Positions 1-6,336 of a DNA stretch of 6,548 bases are shown in pieces. The DNA comes from Candidatus Gallimonas caecicola. Lineage in GTDB: Bacteria > Bacillota > Clostridia > Christensenellales > Borkfalkiaceae. Under the pieces are notes generated by a model, which saw nothing but the letters and a program-made list of their open reading frames with translations, did no database searches and was not told the origin of the DNA. The stretch is from assembly GCA_904394195.1 (NCBI GenBank), contig CAJFNH010000073.1:1-6548 (forward strand), given 5' to 3'. Position 1 is the stretch's first letter, and every line of letters begins with the position of its first letter. The position numbers and the translations under genes are program-made.

Positions 1-435
1 CTGCGCCGCATCGTGCGCGAAGGGCACACGGTAGGCGTGCATTCCGCCACCCACGATTATGCCTCTATCTACGCTTCGGACGAGGCGCTGCTTGCCGATG
101 TGAACGAATGTGCGCAGCTCATCCGCCGCGTGACGGGCGTGGTGGCGCACGTCTACCGCTTCCCGGGGGGCGGCTCGGCGGACAGAGAGCGGCAGACCCG
201 CCTTCTGCAGGAGCGCGGATACCGGGTAGTGAGCTGGAACGCCGTCTGCGGCGACGAGGAGATCCGCGGCGCAGACGCCGATACGCTCGTGGCGGAGAGC
301 GTACGAACGGCGGGCACGCGGGCAAACGTGGTGCTTCTTCTGCACGACAGCGCGCCGCACAAGGCAACGGCGCAGGCACTGCCCGCGATCATCGAACACT
401 TCCGCGCACAGGGATACACCTTTTGCGCCTATTGA
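1..435 (+). CDS. Polysaccharide deacetylase (NodB/CE4 family), C-terminal part
   Basis: The 5' end lies outside the window; 144 residues are visible in an open frame from base 1 to the TGA at 433-435. The fragment carries the later NodB-homology motifs. HSATH at residues 14-18 is the metal-binding H-S-x-x-H motif. RFPGG at 53-57 is motif 3, SWN at about 78-80 is the motif 4 region, and LLLHD at 112-116 is the motif 5 Leu-His stretch with the catalytic-base histidine. The TFDDGP motif, and any signal peptide or membrane anchor, would lie upstream. Family members remove acetyl groups from cell-wall or other polysaccharides, usually outside the membrane; the substrate cannot be told from this part. 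Motif 4 has Asn where many relatives have Asp, which is common in the subfamily with the W-N-x-x-x-G-D pattern. The gene converges on the ATPase gene and overlaps its 3' end by 47 bases. No terminator is visible after the stop codon. Confidence 0.9.
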   Translation: MRRIVREGHTVGVHSATHDYASIYASDEALLADVNECAQLIRRVTGVVAHVYRFPGGGSADRERQTRLLQERGYRVVSWNAVCGDEEIRGADADTLVAESVRTAGTRANVVLLLHDSAPHKATAQALPAIIEHFRAQGYTFCAY

Positions 436-3025
436 GGCGCATCCCCCGCACCCGGCGCAGAAAAAGACGGTACGCCGCGCCCAACGGCAGCACGAACAGC
501 GAACATGCCGCCACCCACAGCCACTGCACGCCCGAAAGGGGCGTCAGGCGGAACATAGTGCGAAGAGCGGGCGAGAGCACGAGCATGACGTTGAGCGCCA
601 CGCCGACCGCCGCGGTGACGAGCAGCGTGCGGTTTGTGAAGTGATCGCGCAATTTCCCGCGGCCGTCCTCTGCCCGCACGTTGAACACATGCAGAAGTTC
701 GGACAGCGAAATGGTGAGAAACGCAGCCGTGGTGGCAACGCCGTTTCCGTACAGATGCAGGAAGGTGACAAAGAGCGCGATGACGACGGCGGAGAGCATG
801 ACGCCGAAAAAGAGCATGGAGAGGATGGCGCGCGGCGAAAATATTTCCTTATCCGAGACGGGCGGACGCTCCATGGCGCCGCTCGTCTTTTCCACGCCGA
901 GCGCCAGCACGGGCAGCGAATCGGTGATGAGATTGACCCACAGGAGCTGGGTGGAAGTGAGAAAATCGTAGCGCCACAAGAAGAGAGATACGACGAACAC
1001 CGAGAGCACTTCCGCAAAATTGGTGGACAGAAAGAAGGAGATGGTCTTCTTGATGTTGAAAAAGACATTCCTGCCCTCCTCCACCGCGCGCACCATCGTG
1101 GTGAAGTCGTCGTCCGTCAGCACGACGTCGGCGGCGTTTTTCGTCACGTCCGTACCCGACCCCATGGCAACGCCCACATCGGCGGACTTGAGGGCGGGCG
1201 CGTCGTTCACGCCGTCCCCCGTCATGGCGACCACCTCTCCCGCCCGCTGCAGTGCGTGCACGATGCGCTGTTTGTGCCCGGGCGAGACGCGCGCGTAGAC
1301 GGCATACCCGCCCGCGCGGCGGGCAAGTTCCTCCTCCGCCATCGCGTCCAGTTCCTCGCCCGTCACGACCTGCGCGGGACTGTCCGCGATCCCCAGGCGC
1401 GCGGCGATGGCAAGCGCCGTTTCGGGGGAGTCCCCCGTGATCATCACCGTCTTCACCCCCGCGCGGCGGCAGGCGTCGACCGCCTCGCGCACCCCCTTCT
1501 TGGGCGGATCGAGCATGGCGGCGAGCCCCAGAAAGCAGAGGTCCTCCTCCCGCTCGCTCCCGCCGCGGGCAAAGCCGAGCACGCGCATGGCGCGCCCTGA
1601 AAAGGCCGCCGCGCGGGCGCGGATGTGTAGCCGATCCTCCCGCGTGAGCGCCCGTTCGCCCGCTTCCGTGAGCAGACGGGTGCACTTTGAAAGGAGCACG
1701 TCCGCTCCCCCCTTGACATACAGCACGGTGCCCGCCTGCGTGCGCGCGTACACGCTCATCATCTTGCGCTCGGAGGAAAAGGGCGTGCCGCCCGATCTCT
1801 GAAATTCCTCATTCAAGCCCACGCGGTCGGCGTATTCGACCAGCGCCACCTCCGTTGGATCGCCCACATAGGCGCCCGCGCACCCCTTGACGGTGTGGCA
1901 TATCCGCATACAGCGCACCAGTTCCGCCTCGGGCATGGTACCCGTATAACGTTCTTCCCCGGACATGGATGGCTCAAATTGCGTGCAGATCGCCTCCACC
2001 GTCATTTTGTTCTGTGTGAGCGTGCCCGTCTTGTCCGAACAGATCACGGTGCACCCGCCCAAGCTCTCCACCGCCCCCAGACGGCGCATGACGGCACGCG
2101 AGGACGCCATGCGCTGCACCCCCAGCGCCAGAATGACGGTGACGACCGCGCCCATCCCCTCCGGAATGGCGGCGACCGCCACGGCGACGGCGTTCATCAC
2201 GCTCTCCAGAAAGCTCGCCCTGCCCGCCGCAAGCGAGCCGACGAACAGCACGAGGGCGACGAACAGCACGGTGACGGTGAGCACCCTGCCCAGCTTGGCG
2301 AGCGTCCTGTCCAGGGGAGCGGGCGCAGGTTTGCTCTTGTGCAGAAGGCGCGCGATCTTTCCCATCTCGGTATCCATGCCGCACGCCGTGACGATGCAGC
2401 GCGCCCTGCCGCCCACGCAGAAGGTGCCCATGTGCGCCGTGTTCGCGCGCGCGGCGAGCGCGGAGCGCGTGACCACGCAATCGTATTTTTTGGCGGGACG
2501 GCTTTCGCCCGTCAGCGAAGATTCGTCGCAGCGGAAATTTTCGCTGTCCAGAATACGGCAGTCGGCGGGGATGCGGTCGCCCTCCTCCAGCTCGACCACG
2601 TCCCCCACGACGAGCGTCTCTGCGTCCAGGCGCACCACCTTCCCGCCGCGCACCGCCTTTGCTTCGCAGGCGGAGAGTTTTTTTAATTTTTCGATGGCGG
2701 CGTCGGCGCGGTACTGCTGCAAAAAGCCGACGACGGCGTTGAGCAGGATGACAAAGAGAAGGATGCCCGTATCGGCGAGTTCCGCCCGGTCCCCCGTGAC
2801 GAAGGCAAGCACCGCCGAGAGCGCTGCGGCGAGCATGAGGATGATGGTCATGAGGTCGGCAAACTGCGCAAAAAAGAGGGCTGCGGCGCTGCGCTTTTTT
2901 CCCTCCTGCAGCACGTTCCTGCCCTTTTTTGCCAACCGCCGCTCCGCTTCCGCCTGCGTGAGTCCGCCTTCGCCTGCGCCGACGAGCCTGAATACTTCCT
3001 GCTTGTGCATCCCGTACTGTTCCAT
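389..3025 (-). CDS. Calcium-type P-type ATPase (P2A, SERCA-like)
   Basis: This is a complete 878-residue ion pump of the usual family length. An N-terminal cation-ATPase domain (about 1-50) leads into helices M1-M2 (about 55-105). The actuator domain has TGES at 172-175, and M3-M4 (about 248-301) contains IPEG at 287-290. The phosphorylated Asp331 is in DKTGT, the nucleotide domain has KGG at 438-440, and the hinge has TGDGVNDAP at 602-610. Six further helices (about 660-855) complete the protein. Residues matching SERCA calcium ligands are present: Glu289 in M4, Asn669 and Glu672 in M5, and Asn698, Thr701 and Asp702 in M6. This supports Ca2+ export from the cytoplasm, although Mn2+ or another cation cannot be excluded. 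The first ATG (3025) is used; a second in-frame ATG is at codon 6 (3010), and neither has a clear ribosome binding site. The gene starts 25 bases past the poly-U tract of the pyr terminator. Its last 15 or so codons, a basic tail after M10, are antisense to the deacetylase end. Confidence 0.93.
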   Translation of the reverse strand: MEQYGMHKQEVFRLVGAGEGGLTQAEAERRLAKKGRNVLQEGKKRSAAALFFAQFADLMTIILMLAAALSAVLAFVTGDRAELADTGILLFVILLNAVVGFLQQYRADAAIEKLKKLSACEAKAVRGGKVVRLDAETLVVGDVVELEEGDRIPADCRILDSENFRCDESSLTGESRPAKKYDCVVTRSALAARANTAHMGTFCVGGRARCIVTACGMDTEMGKIARLLHKSKPAPAPLDRTLAKLGRVLTVTVLFVALVLFVGSLAAGRASFLESVMNAVAVAVAAIPEGMGAVVTVILALGVQRMASSRAVMRRLGAVESLGGCTVICSDKTGTLTQNKMTVEAICTQFEPSMSGEERYTGTMPEAELVRCMRICHTVKGCAGAYVGDPTEVALVEYADRVGLNEEFQRSGGTPFSSERKMMSVYARTQAGTVLYVKGGADVLLSKCTRLLTEAGERALTREDRLHIRARAAAFSGRAMRVLGFARGGSEREEDLCFLGLAAMLDPPKKGVREAVDACRRAGVKTVMITGDSPETALAIAARLGIADSPAQVVTGEELDAMAEEELARRAGGYAVYARVSPGHKQRIVHALQRAGEVVAMTGDGVNDAPALKSADVGVAMGSGTDVTKNAADVVLTDDDFTTMVRAVEEGRNVFFNIKKTISFFLSTNFAEVLSVFVVSLFLWRYDFLTSTQLLWVNLITDSLPVLALGVEKTSGAMERPPVSDKEIFSPRAILSMLFFGVMLSAVVIALFVTFLHLYGNGVATTAAFLTISLSELLHVFNVRAEDGRGKLRDHFTNRTLLVTAAVGVALNVMLVLSPALRTMFRLTPLSGVQWLWVAACSLFVLPLGAAYRLFLRRVRGMRLNRRKRCIPVRGSVR

Positions 3026-3050
3026 AGTGGTATGCTATGAAAAATTGGAC

Positions 3051-3091
3051 AAAAAAATGCGCTGCCCGCAGCTTTTGCTGCGGGCAGCGCA
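3051..3091 (-). terminator. Rho-independent terminator of the pyr operon
   Basis: Bases 3058-3072 and 3077-3091 form a perfect 15-bp GC-rich inverted repeat around a 4-base loop (AAAA in the RNA read leftward). On the - strand the stem is followed at once by seven T residues (3057-3051). The stem begins 12 bases past the pyrE stop codon. This is a textbook intrinsic terminator for leftward transcription. On the + strand the A-run lies ahead of the stem, so it should not work in that direction. It separates the pyr genes from the ATPase gene. Confidence 0.95.
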
Positions 3092-3103
3092 CAGATCGCT
3101 TCG

Positions 3104-3757
3104 TTACGCCCCGTACTGCGCGCGGTAAGCCTTCATCGCCGCAAGGTGTTCCCTGCCTGCGATGACGCCCTGTTCGATGGCGTCGATGATGTCCTGCATG
3201 GTCACGATGGAATATACCTTCACGCCGAATTCGTCCAGCGCCTCGGCAACGGCGGACTTCTCCCCCGTCCCCCTTTCCTGGCGGTCGACCGAGATGATCA
3301 TGGCCGAGACCTGCACCTGCGCCTCCTGCCCGATCTTGGGCAGGATCTCGCGCAGCGCCTTGCCCGAGGTCATGACGTCCTCGATGATGCACACCTTATC
3401 GCCCGCGGCGAGCTGCGCGCCCACGAACATGCCGCCCTCACCGTGGTCCTTGACCTCCTTTCGGTCAAAACAAAATCCCACGTCCACACCATGGTTTTTG
3501 GCGAGCGCGATGGCGGTGGCAACGGCGAGCGGGATACCCTTGTAGGCAGGGCCGATAAGCGTCTTTGCCTGCACCTTGTGCTCGAGGAAGCACTCCGCGT
3601 AGTATTCGCCGAGCGCCGCGATCTGCGTGCCCGTGCGGTATTTGCCCGCATTGATGAAGTAGGGCGCCTTTCTGCCGCTCTTTAGCGTAAAATCGCCGAA
3701 GAGAAGCACCTCGTTTTCCACCATGAACCGAATGAAACGCTGTTTGTAAGTAAGCAT
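3104..3757 (-). CDS. pyrE: Orotate phosphoribosyltransferase
   Basis: This is a complete 217-residue cytoplasmic enzyme. PyrE joins orotate and PRPP to give OMP, the fifth step of de novo UMP synthesis. Visible signatures are the substrate-contact segment FTLKSGRKAPYFINAGKY (23-40), the catalytic loop RKEVKDHGEGG (99-109, with Lys100, Lys103 and His105), and the PRPP-binding motif IIEDVMTSG (124-132). Length and motif spacing match the family. The ATG at 3757 has AAGGAG six bases upstream (3764-3769), which sits in the 13-base gap after pyrD, so the two genes are almost certainly cotranscribed. The gene ends with TAA and is followed by the terminator, making it the last gene of the unit. Confidence 0.97.
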   Translation of the reverse strand: MLTYKQRFIRFMVENEVLLFGDFTLKSGRKAPYFINAGKYRTGTQIAALGEYYAECFLEHKVQAKTLIGPAYKGIPLAVATAIALAKNHGVDVGFCFDRKEVKDHGEGGMFVGAQLAAGDKVCIIEDVMTSGKALREILPKIGQEAQVQVSAMIISVDRQERGTGEKSAVAEALDEFGVKVYSIVTMQDIIDAIEQGVIAGREHLAAMKAYRAQYGA

Positions 3758-3770
3758 TGTATTCTCCTTG

Positions 3771-4679
3771 TCAATTGAGTTTGAGAGTATCGGTGAGTTC
3801 GGACACCGCCTTCACGCCGTGGACGTCGCACCACTCGTTGAGCCCTGCGATGATCTTGGGGCAGGCGCGCGTATCGGTGAAGTTCTGCGTGCCTACCTGC
3901 ACGGCAACGGCGCCCGCCATCAAAAATTCCACGGCGTCCTCGGCGCAGGTAATGCCCCCCATGCCGATGACGGGGATGGAGACGGCGTGCGCCGCCTCAT
4001 ACACCATGCGCACGGCGATGGGCTTGATGCCCGCGCCCGACACCCCGCCCGTGTTGTTGGCGAGGATGGGACGGCGGCGCTCGATGTCGATGGCGAGCCC
4101 CGTGAAGGTGTTGACGAGGGAGAGCGCGTCCGCCCCGCCGCGCTCCGCCGCCTGCGCGTTGCGCGGGATGCTTTCGACGTTGGGCGAAAGCTTGACGATG
4201 AGCGGCGTTGACGGGCACTTCGCCTTGGCGCGGGCGGTGACTTCCCCGATATTCTCGGGACGGATGCCGAACGCCATGCCCCCGCACCTGACGTTGGGGC
4301 AGGAAATGTTCAGCTCCAGAAAGTCGACCAGCCCGTTCAGGCGCTCGCACACGCCCTCGTAATCTTCAATGGTGCGCCCCACCACGTTGGCGATGACGCG
4401 CGTCTTGCCCTTGAGCCAGGCAAGGTCCTCGGCAATGAACTTCTCCACGCCGGGATTTTGCAGGCCGACGGCATTGAGAATGACCCCGCGGCTCTCGGCG
4501 ATGCGTGGAACGGGGTTGCCCCCCCAGGGCGTGAGCGCGATGCCCTTGGTCGCCACGCCGCCCAGGCAGGAAATATCGTAAATTTCATCGAATTCCCGCC
4601 CGAAGCCGAACGTGCCCGACGCGGGGATGACGGGGTTTTTCAGCGTTACCCCGCAGAGATTGACTGAAAGATCGGCCAT
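3771..4679 (-). CDS. pyrD: Dihydroorotate dehydrogenase, class 1B catalytic subunit
   Basis: This 302-residue FMN enzyme oxidises dihydroorotate to orotate. In class 1B it pairs with PyrK, which passes the electrons to NAD+. Visible motifs are the FMN-binding start NPVIPASGTFGFG (15-27), Lys45 in ATKGI, the substrate loop LNAVGLQNPG (68-77), and NISCPNV (124-130), whose Cys127 is the class 1 catalytic base. Lys163 lies in IVKLSPN, and GMGGI (239-243) and the late QVGTQNF (261-267) contact the FMN phosphate. An in-frame ATG exists 24 codons upstream (4751), but MADLSVN at 4679 is preferred. It has a strong ribosome binding site five bases upstream, it matches the family N-terminus, and the extra 24 residues fall in a hairpin-rich spacer. 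PyrE follows after 13 bases. The partner pyrK lies about 900 bases upstream rather than adjacent. Confidence 0.96.
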   Translation of the reverse strand: MADLSVNLCGVTLKNPVIPASGTFGFGREFDEIYDISCLGGVATKGIALTPWGGNPVPRIAESRGVILNAVGLQNPGVEKFIAEDLAWLKGKTRVIANVVGRTIEDYEGVCERLNGLVDFLELNISCPNVRCGGMAFGIRPENIGEVTARAKAKCPSTPLIVKLSPNVESIPRNAQAAERGGADALSLVNTFTGLAIDIERRRPILANNTGGVSGAGIKPIAVRMVYEAAHAVSIPVIGMGGITCAEDAVEFLMAGAVAVQVGTQNFTDTRACPKIIAGLNEWCDVHGVKAVSELTDTLKLN

Positions 4680-4684
4680 AAAAA

Positions 4685-4692
4685 CTCCTCCT
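4685..4692 (-). promoter_or_regulatory. Ribosome binding site of pyrD
   Basis: On the - strand these bases read AGGAGGAG and lie five bases ahead of the ATG at 4679. This near-perfect Shine-Dalgarno sequence decides the pyrD start in favour of residue 25 of the longer open frame. A 39-base hairpin (4697-4735) ends only four bases upstream of it. Confidence 0.9.
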
Positions 4693-4694
4693 TT

Positions 4695-4929
4695 TTCACG
4701 AATTTTCTCACGCAAAGGCGTGACAAAATTCCGTGATTTGAGAGAAAACACCGCCGCGACAGGCCTGCGGCTGACTGCGGCTCGTTTTCCCTCTTGGCGC
4801 GATTTTCAAGGCTTACGATTTTAGCTCGCGCCAATTCACCTTTTCTCCATAAGCCGAAGTATCGGCAATTAGGGACCCGCTGCACAGGGCAACCCTGCTT
4901 GCGGGAATCATGATAGCTTTGTTCACGAA
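4695..4929 (-). other. Structured block: candidate leader RNA or inserted repeat element
   Basis: Read leftward, this block contains four clear hairpins and a weaker one. At 4876-4905 a nested hairpin has two 5-bp stems (CCCGC/GCGGG outside, CAGGG/CCCTG inside). At 4853-4866 a 5-bp GCCGA/TCGGC stem carries a 4-base loop. At 4794-4834 a 9-bp TTGGCGCGA/TCGCGCCAA stem encloses 23 bases. At 4753-4771 there is a weaker 5-bp stem, and at 4697-4735 the hairpin next to the pyrD ribosome binding site. The 8-base word TTCACGAA occurs as a direct repeat at 4695-4702 and 4922-4929, at the two ends of the block. A single 8-base repeat in 400 bases is near chance expectation, so the boundary is weak evidence alone. 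No known riboswitch, PyrR-binding site or insertion sequence was recognised. It could be a leader RNA, a small dispersed repeat, or decayed sequence. Confidence 0.4.
4697..4735 (-). promoter_or_regulatory. Long hairpin immediately upstream of the pyrD ribosome binding site
   Basis: The outer arms pair as CACG plus AATTTT with AAAATT plus CGTG, with one bulged base at 4731. The inner stem CACGC/GCGTG, extended by one A-T pair, closes a 4-base loop. One G-G mismatch separates the two helices, for about 16 base pairs in total. On the - strand it is followed by A-rich sequence and AGGAGG rather than a U-tract, so it is not an intrinsic terminator. Its position four bases from the Shine-Dalgarno sequence suits mRNA stabilisation, processing or translational control of pyrD. 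It could equally be the end of an inserted element. The structure is seen in the sequence; any role is inferred. Confidence 0.55.
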
Positions 4930-5085
4930 ATTCTTTTCGAACTGACATCGTCGGAACGGAGCACAATATGCGGCTGTTCGGCAAAGTCGAACGGCACGCT
5001 GAAAACGCTCGTTCCTCCTCTTCGCAAAAAATAGTCTATTGCATTTGCCGTGAGGTTTGGGAATACCCCGCGGGCACGGCTGCGG

Positions 5086-5568
5086 TCATTCCGCCTCTTT
5101 GGCGGCATATTCGTTTTTGAGTGCAAGGAGGCGATATTGCACAAAACCGATTTGCGCGACATAGTTGCACGAGAGCGTTCTGCCATCTGTTAAAAGGATG
5201 ATGAGCGTTCCCCACCACGTCAGCATTGCGCCGTGCCGCCCCTAGGGTCTGCGACAGCTGACTTCTGCAATTTCAGAGAGAGAAAACCGTTCCCCGAGAA
5301 ACTCGATTTCGCTGCCATCGCGCACGGCAATGACCCGCGGCACCCTGCAATAGCGCACGATCTCCCACACCGAAATTACGAGCAACACCGCGCCCAAGGC
5401 AAACAGAACGGCGACGATCACCCAGAACGTCTCGCTTTCCGACAGCCAGCCGCCGGGGCGAAAACTCAGCCAGGCGATACAGGAAAGAAATCCCGCCATC
5501 GTCACGATCGCAAACATATGCACCGGAAGGACCCACTTCGGCCGCGTCGCAATGACTTCCTGTTCCAT
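5086..5568 (-). pseudogene. Small two-helix membrane protein with PH-like tail, interrupted by in-frame TAG
   Basis: The open frame from ATG 5568 codes 108 residues and stops at a TAG (5242-5244). The same frame then stays open for 51 more codons to a TGA (5086-5088), giving 160 positions in all. Two membrane helices lie at about 12-35 and 48-69. A soluble C-terminal part from about 77 alternates short beta-like segments, such as VIAVRDGSEIEFLGERF before the stop and TWWGTLIILLTDGRTLSCN after it. This resembles small bacterial PH-domain membrane proteins, and the TAG falls in the middle of that domain. A single-base nonsense change is the simplest reading; a sequencing error, or a functional short form, is possible. 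GGAG lies only three bases ahead of the ATG. The start is 15 bases past pyrK, in the same frame, so translation could be coupled. No pyrimidine role is evident and the function is unknown. Confidence 0.7.
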
Positions 5569-5583
5569 ATTCTCCGATCCGTT

Positions 5584-6336
5584 CTATAAAACCACGTCAT
5601 TTATCTCAAACACGGGGCCGTCCTTGCACACGCGCGCGTGGGCGCCGTCCGTCTTTTCGCACACGCACACGAGGCAGGCGCCGATGCCGCACCCCATGCG
5701 CTCCTCCAGCGAGACATAGACGGGGATATTCCTGCCGTGCATGGCGGATTTCAATGCGCGCAGCATGGGCGTGGGGCCGCAGGCGAGCACCACGTCGGGC
5801 TTTATCTCGTCCACATCCTGCATGAACGCCTGCACGCTGGTGCCGTGAAAGCCCACGCTGCCGTCGTCGGTGGCGATGACGAGCTTTTCCCCGCGCGTCA
5901 TGTCAAATTCCATGCAGACGGAGGCGCGGCTCCGGAACCCCATATACGCATATACCTGCTTGCTCTTGCTGTATGCGCGGATGGCGGAAATGAGCGGGAA
6001 GATGCCCACGCCGCCGCCCACGACGGCGACCTTTTTTTCCGATTCCTTCACATAGAACCCGTTGCCCAGGGGCAGAAGAACGGAGAGCTTTTCCCCCGTC
6101 TTGTACTCCCTGGCAAGCGCGCGCGTGCCGCCCCCCTTCAGGCGGTAGCACACCGTGATGCGCTCCCCTTCCGCCTTGCACACGGCGATGGGGCGGCGCA
6201 GGGGGAAGCCCCCCACCCCCACCATGACGAATTGCCCGGGGCGCACCGCGATCTCCTCCTCTGCCGCGAAGGTGAGCGAGTAGATCTCGTCGGCAATGCG
6301 CTTATTTTCCAGTACCGTTGCCGTTATTTCGCGCAT
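5584..6336 (-). CDS. pyrK: Dihydroorotate dehydrogenase electron transfer subunit
   Basis: This complete 250-residue FAD and 2Fe-2S protein carries electrons from the FMN of PyrD to NAD+. The N-terminal FAD-binding barrel has RRPIAV (47-52) and KGGGTRAL (67-74). The NAD-binding domain has VGGGVGIFPL (106-115) and ACGPTPML (185-192). Four cysteines, Cys216, Cys221, Cys224 and Cys237, give the C-x4-C-x2-C-x12-C cluster pattern typical of PyrK. The start MREITATV at 6336 is chosen over an ATG 15 codons upstream. It matches the family N-terminus and has GGGGGAG just ahead of it, and the longer form would extend further into pyrF. The gene overlaps pyrF by 13 bases, indicating cotranscription and probable translational coupling. 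It ends with TAG at the expected family C-terminus (GPVFEINDVVL). Confidence 0.96.
   Translation of the reverse strand: MREITATVLENKRIADEIYSLTFAAEEEIAVRPGQFVMVGVGGFPLRRPIAVCKAEGERITVCYRLKGGGTRALAREYKTGEKLSVLLPLGNGFYVKESEKKVAVVGGGVGIFPLISAIRAYSKSKQVYAYMGFRSRASVCMEFDMTRGEKLVIATDDGSVGFHGTSVQAFMQDVDEIKPDVVLACGPTPMLRALKSAMHGRNIPVYVSLEERMGCGIGACLVCVCEKTDGAHARVCKDGPVFEINDVVL

Larger units (their letters stand above)
4680..5085. other. Intergenic stretch between the broken membrane gene and pyrD
   Basis: No convincing gene is seen in these 406 bases. A hand count of 4801-4860 gives about 43% G+C, against about 72% for 6121-6180 inside pyrK, so the base composition is distinctly different. The left part (about 4695-4929) is a run of hairpins. 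The right part (about 4930-5085) has an open leftward frame ending with a TGA at 4923-4925. Its last residues include FSVPFDFAEQPHIVLRSDD, which look protein-like, but no good start is visible. A GAGGAGG at about 5023-5029 (- strand) is not correctly spaced to any start codon. A leftward frame is also open through the hairpins (4646-4984), but it runs into pyrD in the wrong frame and resembles no family. No promoter of convincing quality was found, so pyrD is probably reached by readthrough from pyrK. Confidence 0.6.

Noticed and set aside
436..560. Terminator after the deacetylase gene
   Set aside because: No GC-rich stem followed by a T-run is visible on the + strand; the region is coding sequence of the ATPase on the other strand.
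641..3128. Long + strand open frames opposite the ATPase gene (for example 641-1600 and 1965-3128)
   Set aside because: They are antisense to a gene with every expected P-type ATPase motif. Their products are low-complexity Arg/His/Ala/Gly-rich or Ser/Thr-rich, as expected from GC-rich antisense frames.
4680..4930. PyrR-type attenuator, T-box or other known pyrimidine leader ahead of pyrD
   Set aside because: No terminator with a U-tract, no antiterminator pair and no recognisable T-box or PyrR-binding sequence was found in the spacer.
4646..4984. A 112-codon leftward open frame across the hairpin block
   Set aside because: It runs into pyrD in a different frame, has no good ribosome binding site and resembles no family. 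It is probably only the structured block read as protein.
5242..5586. TAG as a sense codon (recoded genetic code)
   Set aside because: pyrK ends with TAG exactly where the family C-terminus is expected, and the other genes end in TGA or TAA, so TAG appears to work as a normal stop here.
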